Positions 1-5,463 of a stretch of 64,000 nucleotides of DNA are shown piece after piece. Source of the DNA: Pelotomaculum schinkii. Lineage in GTDB: Bacteria > Bacillota > Desulfotomaculia > Desulfotomaculales > Pelotomaculaceae. Location of the stretch: assembly GCF_004369205.1 (NCBI RefSeq), contig NZ_QFGA01000002.1, forward strand, positions 620,001 to 684,000, written 5' to 3'. How positions within the stretch are numbered: the first letter of the stretch is position 1; each line of letters begins with the position of its first letter. A model generated the notes under the pieces. The model ran no database searches and had not been told where the DNA came from. It saw nothing but the letters and a program-made list of their open reading frames with translations. The position numbers and the translations under genes are program-made.

Positions 1-684
1 TCTTCCACCTGATATTGCTCCAGCAGCACAGAAGATACAGCTTCCGGGGCATCCCCTGCTCGTAATAATAGTCCCTGGCATCGGGTATTCTTCCATATCT
101 ATTGCAGTGCGGAGTGGAAAGGGTAACTGGTCTAATTCTTTAATATAGGGTCGGCCTGGATTTCTAACTATTTCTACATCTTTTCCAGTGTTCATTTTGT
201 ATGTTATTCCTTTAATCTCATTCAGCGAACCTCGCTGCTGAAGAAAATAATCAGCCAATTCTGCCATGGACAGTTCACCTTCGCCCCTGACGATAATGTC
301 AACTGCTTCGTGTTGCAATGTCTCTTCATCCATGAAAGTTACGTGTGGGCCACCTAGGACAGTAATCACATTCGGGTTCCACTCTTTAGCAGAAGAACAG
401 AATTCAAATACGGATACCGTTGCTTCAGAGAAGACAACTAACCCAACAATTTTAGGCTGTTCTTGTTCCAAAAAACCAATAAACTCACTCTTCTTTATCT
501 TTTTTCGCATTATATCTAATACTTTTACTTTATACCCCCGGGAAACAAGATAAGCGGCGATATAAAGTAAACCCAATGGAGGGCTACCCACTGGAGGTTT
601 TAACCAATCCTTCTCTGGGTGAACTTCCAATACTTCCGTATACCATGATGGTATTATAGGGTTTACTAAAACAACATCAGCCAC
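1..684 (-). CDS. Cobalamin-binding radical SAM protein, C-terminus beyond the window
   Basis: 228 residues are visible from a GTG at 684; the gene continues past base 1. Residues 1-150 look like the B12-binding Rossmann domain of this superfamily, with PPLGLLYIAAYL near 35-46, GGPHVTF at 111-117 and VRGEGE at 132-137. The radical SAM 4Fe-4S motif follows as Cys212, Cys216 and Cys219 (GCPGSCIFC), in the CxxxCxxC spacing. The stop of the PqqD-like gene (688-686) lies one base before this start, so the two are probably translationally coupled. Known members do C-methylations, ring contractions and other radical chemistry; in RiPP pathways they methylate peptides (TsrM, PoyB/PoyC). Which reaction occurs here is not visible. 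The pairing with an RRE gene and a small Cys peptide gene suggests peptide modification, which is inference. Assignment to the superfamily is firm. Confidence 0.9.
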   Translation of the reverse strand, partial: MADVVLVNPIIPSWYTEVLEVHPEKDWLKPPVGSPPLGLLYIAAYLVSRGYKVKVLDIMRKKIKKSEFIGFLEQEQPKIVGLVVFSEATVSVFEFCSSAKEWNPNVITVLGGPHVTFMDEETLQHEAVDIIVRGEGELSMAELADYFLQQRGSLNEIKGITYKMNTGKDVEIVRNPGRPYIKELDQLPFPLRTAIDMEEYPMPGTIITSRGCPGSCIFCAAGAISGGR

Positions 685-685
685 A

Positions 686-988
686 CTATTTTCCCTCCGA
701 TTTCCATATCCTTGCATCGAGAGTCTTCAAAACGATTAATTCTTGCTCGGCTAATTCTTCTAGTATGCTTATAACTTCATCTTCAGAAATCCCAGTCGTT
801 TCAATAATCCTTGATACAGTACTATACCCGTCCAGTTCCTTCCACACCGTTGAAGCATCCTTATCTAAAATCATCCGCCCTCGATCCTCCAAGCTTATTA
901 CTATTTGTCCCATTTTTTCATCTTCCATCCAATAAATAGGAATCATTATAGGGAAATAATGGTATATATCTTTTAACTCCTTATACAT
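686..988 (-). CDS. PqqD-like RiPP recognition element (RRE) protein
   Basis: 100 residues. The ATG at 988 is chosen because GAGGTGA lies 6 nt upstream; an ORF start at 1021 has no ribosome site. The middle of the protein reads like the PqqD winged-helix fold: a hydrophobic strand ending in RGRMILDKDASTVWKELDGY, then a helix-turn-helix part (STVSRIIETTGISEDEVISI) and a C-terminal helix ending LEELAEQELIVL. PqqD-like proteins bind RiPP leader peptides and present them to a radical SAM enzyme. Such an enzyme starts one base after this gene's stop, and a candidate substrate gene lies 183 bp upstream (1171-1323). The family call rests on pattern recognition, not on a profile search. Confidence 0.72.
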   Translation of the reverse strand: MYKELKDIYHYFPIMIPIYWMEDEKMGQIVISLEDRGRMILDKDASTVWKELDGYSTVSRIIETTGISEDEVISILEELAEQELIVLKTLDARIWKSEGK

Positions 989-1170
989 CGGATTCACCTC
1001 ACTATATAAACATTTAAACACTTAAGTAATGCTATTCATTGATAGATTTTAGTTTTCAGAAATGACTGAGGTAAAGGTAAGACTTATAAGGGAGTTATTC
1101 TAATCATTATGTCTCCAGTATTTTAGATTTTTCCAAAACCATATTTTCAAGGACATGCCATAAAATTATT

Positions 1171-1323
1171 CTAGCAAAGCGCGCCTGATTCTACACCTAT
1201 CATTGCACAGGCAGCTGTGGCAATAAAGAATTGTGCGCACCCGGCTTCGAATTCCAGTCTCTTATCGTCACGGTTACTGACCAACCACGGCGTTCTATAT
1301 ATTAATCGCTTTATCTTATTCAT
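1171..1323 (-). CDS. Putative RiPP precursor peptide, 50 aa
   Basis: A short ORF with a very strong ribosome site (AAGGAGGTG, 8 nt before the ATG at 1323) and a TAG at 1173-1171. The product starts MNKIKRLIYRTPWLVSNRDD and has a basic, charged first half (residues 1-28). The second half is uncharged apart from Glu45, with Cys29, Cys39 and a C-terminal Cys50; it includes CAQFFIATAACAMIG. An Ala-Gly pair (27-28) sits directly before Cys29, as at many leader/core junctions. Size, two-part composition, ribosome site and the downstream RRE and radical SAM genes together suggest a RiPP precursor. I do not recognise the sequence family. It could instead be an unmodified secreted or signalling peptide. 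Confidence 0.62.
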   Translation of the reverse strand: MNKIKRLIYRTPWLVSNRDDKRLEFEAGCAQFFIATAACAMIGVESGALC

Positions 1324-1384
1324 GAATTTACACCTCCTTCAAAGGGTATTTGCCTACCTTTACCTCATCGATATATGATTAAAT

Positions 1385-1443
1385 ATTAACAATACGTCGG
1401 ACGGTAATATCATCAGTTGTTAACCTGACTTTGTATTGTTAAT
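1385..1443 (-). promoter_or_regulatory. Dyad and direct repeats upstream of the peptide gene
   Basis: An 11-bp perfect inverted repeat, ATTAACAATAC at 1385-1395 and GTATTGTTAAT at 1433-1443, brackets the region 60-120 bp before the peptide start. A third TTGTTAA copy lies between the arms at 1417-1423, in direct orientation with the right arm (19 bp apart). This resembles a multi-site regulator binding region. No clear -35/-10 pair was found. The rest of the 410-bp gap from 1324 to 1733 is AT-rich and shows no gene. Confidence 0.4.
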
Positions 1444-1712
1444 TCTGTCGTCGATGCCCTGCTAATACTAAAATATAAAAGCATCTTATGAAAAAATGGT
1501 TTCAATGCACTTTGACATTATACGAAAATAGAGCATATCAGTATTTATTTAATTCCCGTATATCCAGTTGACCGTACCGTATAATCGAGCACTCACCGGA
1601 AGGAAGAACTACAGCTACTCATAATTATAATCAATTAATTTCATATATCTAGTACTTTTTCCTTAATAGCCAATTTATGGGCGTGAATAACCAAAAGGCA
1701 GGCCGCGAGAAC

Positions 1713-1746
1713 AAAAAAACACCCCTTCTCTCATTACAAAGGGGTG
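1713..1746 (-). terminator. Intrinsic terminator of the agr operon
   Basis: CACCCCTT (1720-1727) pairs with AAGGGGTG (1739-1746), and seven A residues at 1713-1719 become a U-tract on the minus strand. The stop codon of the response regulator (1736-1734) lies in the loop region, so the terminator overlaps the gene end. It should separate the agr operon from the peptide module. Confidence 0.85.
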
Positions 1747-2459
1747 AATCTATGCTTGTATTCTTTAAATTTGTACCGGCTCATCAAGGCCGTTTTACCA
1801 TACCCGGCAAAGCCGATCTCATACGATCTGTTGCTTACCTCTTCTATTCTGCTGACTTTGTTCAGGTTCACAATAAATGATCTGTGAACTCTGGAAAAAT
1901 TATCTCCCAGCTTTTCCTCCAACTCGCCCAGGGTTTGCTGCACCCTGTAAACGTTGCCTCCAGTGTGGATTAAACTGACTTTATCCCGCTTCTCAATAAA
2001 CAGGATCTCGCCCGGAGCTATCATGAATATTTCATTCCCGGCCTTGAACATCATTTTTTCGGGACTGCTCCCGGCGTCCTGCTTTCTTTTTACCTTGTCC
2101 GCAAGGCTGCTTATGACTTCGTTGACTCTGTCCTTTTTCACCGGCTTGAGAATATAGTCGTAGGGATGGACAGCGAAGGATTCAATTGCGTATTGGGCAT
2201 ATCCGGTTATAAAGACAAAATATGTTTCAGAACTGAAATCATATATATTCTTTGCGACCTGTATGCCGTTCAACTCTTCTTCAGGCGCCAGCTCTATGTC
2301 CAATAGGACAATGCTGGGCTTGTGTTGCCTGGCGAGACTGATTGCTTCTTGGCTGCTCGAAGTGTCGATTACCTGGTCAACGAAAGGATTTTCAGATACC
2401 AACTTCTTGAGAAACCGCCTGGTGTAATGCTCATCTTCGAGAAGTAAAATGCTTACCAT
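1734..2459 (-). CDS. AgrA-like LytTR response regulator
   Basis: 241 residues. Residues 1-125 are a receiver domain with acidic Glu8/Asp9, phospho-acceptor Asp54 in IVLLDIEL, and Lys near 105 (ILKPVKKD). Residues about 140-238 are a LytTR DNA-binding domain, with the characteristic FIEKRDKVSLIHTGGNVYRVQQTLGELEE stretch given here only by its start and end, and later FSRVHRSFIVNLNKVSRIEE. This is the AgrA/LytR architecture. It is the last gene of the agr-type operon, 5 bp after the AgrD stop. It probably receives phosphate from the GHKL kinase at 3232-4074 and binds the direct repeats at 4751-4790; both are inference from context. Confidence 0.92.
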   Translation of the reverse strand: MVSILLLEDEHYTRRFLKKLVSENPFVDQVIDTSSSQEAISLARQHKPSIVLLDIELAPEEELNGIQVAKNIYDFSSETYFVFITGYAQYAIESFAVHPYDYILKPVKKDRVNEVISSLADKVKRKQDAGSSPEKMMFKAGNEIFMIAPGEILFIEKRDKVSLIHTGGNVYRVQQTLGELEEKLGDNFSRVHRSFIVNLNKVSRIEEVSNRSYEIGFAGYGKTALMSRYKFKEYKHRFTPL

Positions 2460-2464
2460 CTATA

Positions 2465-2605
2465 TCAGTCCCCGTGTTTTAAGCCCTCAGGAATGTCGGG
2501 TTCATAAGTGATCCACCAGCAATTCGGGCTTACCCCGGTCTGGGCGACAAAAACCAGCACTGCGGCCAGGGTGTTGACCATGATCACTGCCAATCTGTTC
2601 AACAT
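2465..2605 (-). CDS. AgrD-like cyclic lactone autoinducer prepeptide, 46 aa
   Basis: Starts at ATG 2605 with a GAGGGGG ribosome site that overlaps the end of agrB; stop TGA at 2467-2465. Residues 1-21 are a hydrophobic amphipathic leader (MLNRLAVIMVNTLAAVLVFV). The core is TGVSPNCWWIT with Cys29, and the tail is acidic with the family's proline pattern (YEPDIPEGL). By alignment to staphylococcal AgrD tails I infer a thiolactone ring from Cys29 to Thr33. It lies directly after AgrB, its expected processing peptidase. Confident as an AgrD homologue; the exact mature peptide is a prediction. Confidence 0.9.
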   Translation of the reverse strand: MLNRLAVIMVNTLAAVLVFVAQTGVSPNCWWITYEPDIPEGLKHGD

Positions 2606-2610
2606 TGTTT

Positions 2611-3231
2611 TCACCCCCTCAAGAATATATTCGGGATATTATCAAGGGCTTTAACCGCCCTGTATCCCCAGGGTGTTATGAGAAATAAGCTGCCGAGGGT
2701 TCCCAGGACTGCTGCAAAAGCGTAAACGGTCAATTCATGTTGTATCAGTACCATTGTAACAGCAGAGCATACTGTTAAAACAAAGAGAGCTTTATTTCTT
2801 TGCCGCAGTCTCATTGACTCGTCTTTAATCTGTTTCTTTTCCGTACCTGCGGGAGCCCACCGCAAGATGATGTAAATGCCTGTCAATATGGTTAATGCCG
2901 AAATACCTGTTAACGCTGCAAGGCTTACATCTATAGTCATCGCCAGTTTACCAAGGCCCAAAAGCAAAGCGGTACCAACAATCAGGCATCCTGAATACGT
3001 ACTTAAATGAGTGCCTCCTCCGAAATAGCGCAGCGATGCAAAGGCTACCAGGCATACCATGGTTGTTTTAAAGGCACCGATAATGAATGATAACAATATT
3101 AAAAGCGTTAGCTGCACAAGTGTTCCAAGTATGATTTCCAATCCGTAAGCAAAAATATCTATTTTAGCCCGCTCAACCTGCAACTGCGTTCCCATGGTCA
3201 CGGCAATTCTCCGGGCAAACGCCTTCATCAT
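2611..3231 (-). CDS. AgrB-like membrane peptidase that processes the autoinducer
   Basis: 206 residues, multi-spanning membrane protein. The catalytic pair of AgrB is present: His75 and Cys82 in RYFGGGTHLSTYSGC, with the same 7-residue spacing as in Staphylococcus AgrB. AgrB cuts the C-terminal tail of AgrD and forms the thiolactone. The start ATG directly follows the kinase stop codon, and the C-terminus runs to the ribosome site of the AgrD gene, so the genes form one transcription unit. A second ATG immediately follows and is an equally good start. Confidence 0.93.
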   Translation of the reverse strand: MMKAFARRIAVTMGTQLQVERAKIDIFAYGLEIILGTLVQLTLLILLSFIIGAFKTTMVCLVAFASLRYFGGGTHLSTYSGCLIVGTALLLGLGKLAMTIDVSLAALTGISALTILTGIYIILRWAPAGTEKKQIKDESMRLRQRNKALFVLTVCSAVTMVLIQHELTVYAFAAVLGTLGSLFLITPWGYRAVKALDNIPNIFLRG

Positions 3232-4074
3232 TTATTCCCTGCCCCTGTCTGGAAGATGTACTATAAATGTTGTCCGTTCTCCTGATATGACATCGATTTT
3301 TCCTCCGTACTTGTCCACCAGTTTTTTAACCAAATACAAGCCATACCCGCGAGCTTTGGAACCCTTGGTAGTGTACCCTTCTTTAAATAGCCGCCGCCTT
3401 GCCTCCTCTGAGATTTTAGACCCGGTATTATACACATATATGACATAATTCGCATTTTCGTATTTTATTTCTACGGCCACCCGACGGTTGAAAGGGTCCT
3501 GGAGAGCGGCCTCCAAGGCATTATCCAGAAGGTTGCCCAGTATACTGCATAGGTCCCAGGGGGATATATTAATATTGGCAACATCACATTTTACGGCAAA
3601 AGCAAAGCCGATTTTCTTGGCCTCAGCTACTTTTTGTTTACTGTTGAAGAGTGCGGTAAGTGCTGGATGTCCTACGTGAATTAATCCTTCCGTATGTCTG
3701 TAACTCTCCGCTATTCCCTCAATATATTCCTGTGCTTGATCCGTTTCTTCCAGGTACAACATCGCCTGTATGGTCTGGATGTGCCTGCTGTGCTCGTGTT
3801 TTTGGGCCTGCGAAGCGCTCAGAATGTCCTCCACATGCAGGAGGTGCGTTTTCAAAAGGTTCAATTCTATTAATTTCCTGGTACCCTCTTCAAGTCTTTT
3901 GATTGAAAAAACGGCAAGAACACTCAAAGCTAAAACCACCAGGTTTACAAATGGCAGGAACCCCTTTAAATCGTCGATGCCATTGGCAAGGTATATTTGC
4001 TGATTAATCATAACAATAAACCATGCTTCGAGGAGTATGGTAGAAATGATTAGCAATCTACCATTTTTAAACAA
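3232..4074 (-). CDS. AgrC-like GHKL sensor histidine kinase
   Basis: About 280 residues. Only two membrane helices are seen at the N-terminus (near residues 5-25 and 40-58 from the TTG at 4083), followed by a coil and an H-box with several His (KHEHSRHIQTIQAML). Then come the N-box (ILGNLLDNALEAA) and G-box (GYGLYLVKKLVDKYGG) of the GHKL ATPase. AgrC normally has six or seven N-terminal helices; here the preceding gene encodes five more, so the sensor appears split. The TTG at 4083 overlaps the upstream stop but sits on the ribosome site itself; TTG at 4074 has AAGGA at 9 nt and is preferred. Partner of the LytTR regulator at 1734-2459. Confidence 0.88.
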   Translation of the reverse strand: MFKNGRLLIISTILLEAWFIVMINQQIYLANGIDDLKGFLPFVNLVVLALSVLAVFSIKRLEEGTRKLIELNLLKTHLLHVEDILSASQAQKHEHSRHIQTIQAMLYLEETDQAQEYIEGIAESYRHTEGLIHVGHPALTALFNSKQKVAEAKKIGFAFAVKCDVANINISPWDLCSILGNLLDNALEAALQDPFNRRVAVEIKYENANYVIYVYNTGSKISEEARRRLFKEGYTTKGSKARGYGLYLVKKLVDKYGGKIDVISGERTTFIVHLPDRGRE

Positions 4075-4079
4075 TGCAA

Positions 4080-4559
4080 TCAATCCTTATTCAGTCTCAA
4101 ATCGAAGAGCGCATAATTGCGTTTCTTCGCTAGAAGATAAACAACCGCCATAATGGTACCTGAAGGCAGGAAGTATAATACGTTCAACCAGGGCTCCGAT
4201 GCCAGGCTATCTGTAGTGGCAGCTGTTATCTTGAGCAGTACAGGCACTAACACTCCCTCCAGGACTCCGAGAATCAACGATCCGGTAAGAATTGAAATAA
4301 AGCAGTGCCACAGATTTGTTCCTGTAACAACAGTTGCTAAAAGTGTTGAGGACACCGCAAGTATTATTGTGTGGACGCCAAACGGGAGGGGCAATCCTCG
4401 TGCAAAGATCGACACAACACCAACTGCCAGGGACAACAATAATGCTTTTGAACAGCTTACGGGCAGGTTGAAAAGCCGAAACCCGATTTTAATGATGAGA
4501 AATGTTTGCGGGATTGAAAGCAGTAGAACGATATACCAGGGCAACGGTGTCGGATGCAT
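4080..4559 (-). CDS. Five-TM membrane protein, possible detached sensor half of AgrC
   Basis: 159 residues from ATG 4559, which has GAGGGGG about 6 nt upstream; an ORF extension to 4691 lacks a ribosome site and is unlike the rest of the protein. About five hydrophobic segments are visible (for example WYIVLLLSIPQTFLII and ALLLSLAVGVVSIFA), with a basic C-terminal end. There is no kinase domain. The gene overlaps the kinase start region by a few bases and is first in the operon. Its topology resembles the receptor part of AgrC. I infer that it forms the autoinducer receptor together with the two-helix kinase; a helper or immunity role is also possible. Confidence 0.7.
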   Translation of the reverse strand: MHPTPLPWYIVLLLSIPQTFLIIKIGFRLFNLPVSCSKALLLSLAVGVVSIFARGLPLPFGVHTIILAVSSTLLATVVTGTNLWHCFISILTGSLILGVLEGVLVPVLLKITAATTDSLASEPWLNVLYFLPSGTIMAVVYLLAKKRNYALFDLRLNKD

Positions 4560-4746
4560 GGCAACCCCCTCTGAAAAAACGGGTAAATTTATCACTGAAC
4601 AAGACCGGTGTGTATGAGGGACTGTCCATGGCAGTCCGCAGCATTCTTCAAAAAGAGATTCTGGACTTCCCTCTAAAAGATGCGCCAGCATTGCTTTGAT
4701 GTCCTTCCAAAAACTTCTACATTTACTTACAAGTTCCTGCCGCTTG

Positions 4747-4790
4747 GCGCAAATAACCCAATTCTGGGCTTAAATAACCAAACTTGGGTT
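4747..4790 (-). promoter_or_regulatory. Tandem direct repeats, likely LytTR operator of the agr operon
   Basis: Two direct repeats, AAATAACCCAATTCTGGGCT (4751-4770) and AAATAACCAAACTTGGGTT (4772-4790), are offset by 21 bp, about two helical turns. Each also has internal dyad symmetry (AACC...GGGT). AgrA-type LytTR regulators bind paired repeats with 21-22 bp phasing next to a -35 element. Here a TTGCGC (minus strand, 4752-4747) abuts the proximal repeat, followed 17 bp on by a weak TAAGTA. The location is about 190 bp before the first agr gene. Function is inferred. Confidence 0.6.
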
Positions 4791-4949
4791 AGAAGTGAAT
4801 GAAACGGATGATTGCCATGCAAAAAACATTGGCGGTTTTGCTACATCAATCTTTCTACGCAAAAATAAAAAATTGCAGCTGATTCACTCAGACAATTCAT
4901 TGCCACGTACAATTTTTTGTTTCGATAATAATTAAATCCTTTATGGGCA

Positions 4950-4961
4950 TGATACTATAAT
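4950..4961 (+). promoter_or_regulatory. Plus-strand promoter for the structured RNA
   Basis: A perfect -10 TATAAT at 4956-4961, preceded by TGATAC. The -35 region (about 4933-4938, TAAATC) is poor, so the promoter may depend on the -10 region or on an activator. Transcription would start near 4968, where the hairpin-rich sequence begins. Confidence 0.55.
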
Positions 4962-4967
4962 GGCCGA

Positions 4968-5377
4968 GCCAAGAGCGTTACAGGGTCAAACGGCTCTGTA
5001 GGCCAAAGGTCGGTATCGGGTCATAATGGTTCGATATCGGCCGGAGGGAAGATCGGTGGATGTTCCGGCAGGTTCTGCAGCAGTCCAAAACGATTGCTGC
5101 AGGGTCGTAAGGGATATTCATCGGTCGAGCTAAGATTACCATGGGTGTCGGCATGCTTTTACTTCGGTACAGCAAGAGGTTTACAGCAGTCGAAAGATTG
5201 CTGTGGGCTTCCTAGGCATGCATGGTAGTCGAGCAAAGGTCATTACGGGTTCCGTAATGGTCTATGGCAGTCGAAAGATTGTCATGGGCTATGCAGGGAT
5301 GCGTAGTGGCTGTAGCGTAGGTCATTGCGGGCTCTTAACATAGAAACCTTCCTCTTAGTGAGGAAGGTTTCTTGTTT
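4968..5377 (+). ncRNA. Candidate structured non-coding RNA, about 410 nt
   Basis: No protein-coding signal. At least six strong local helices follow one another: 4979-4983 with 4996-5000; an 11-bp helix 5008-5018 with 5032-5042; an 11-bp helix 5075-5085 with 5092-5102; 5183-5191 with 5196-5204; 5241-5248 with 5252-5259; 5264-5272 with 5277-5285. Two are capped by GAAA tetraloops, and three share the core GCAGTC-loop-GATTG while their outer pairs differ yet still pair (CAGCA/TGCTG against TGGCA/TGTCA). A longer-range pairing TACCATG (5137-5143) with CATGGTA (5221-5227) encloses one of them. A promoter precedes it and an intrinsic terminator ends it. Neighbouring genes on both sides are on the minus strand, so this is a separate unit and not a leader. 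I cannot assign it to a known RNA family. Confidence 0.65.
5343..5377 (+). terminator. Intrinsic terminator of the structured RNA
   Basis: A perfect 12-bp stem, GAAACCTTCCTC (5343-5354) with GAGGAAGGTTTC (5360-5371), a 5-nt loop, then TTGTTT. The T-rich tail is on the plus-strand side, fitting the end of the RNA that starts near 4968. It may also help stop ileS transcripts coming from the right. Confidence 0.85.
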
Positions 5378-5463
5378 CCAAAACATAAAGCCTTAGTTGC
5401 CTTACCGTATCTTCAACAAAAAAATTGCATCATAATTTATTTTCATGGTTTTTTTTAATATGA

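Noticed and set aside
266-553. Plus-strand ORF of 95 codons
   Set aside because: Lies wholly opposite the cobalamin-radical SAM gene, has no ribosome site and no family resemblance.
1489-1572. Plus-strand small ORF starting MKKWFQC in the peptide-agr gap
   Set aside because: 27 codons without any ribosome site; composition is that of AT-rich intergenic DNA.
4502-4699. Longer start at 4691 for the 5-TM gene
   Set aside because: The extra residues (LAHLLEGSPESLFEECC) are not membrane-like and lack a ribosome site, while ATG 4559 has GAGGGGG.
4978-5175. Minus-strand ORF of 65 codons across the structured RNA
   Set aside because: No start signal; the base pattern is explained by paired stems.
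4968-5377. CRISPR array from the repeated GCAGTC/GATTG hairpins
   Set aside because: The repeats are unequal in spacing and fold locally; there are no regular spacers and no cas genes.
4968-5377. 5' leader or riboswitch of a downstream gene
   Set aside because: It ends in an intrinsic terminator and the next gene in that direction (ileS) is on the opposite strand.
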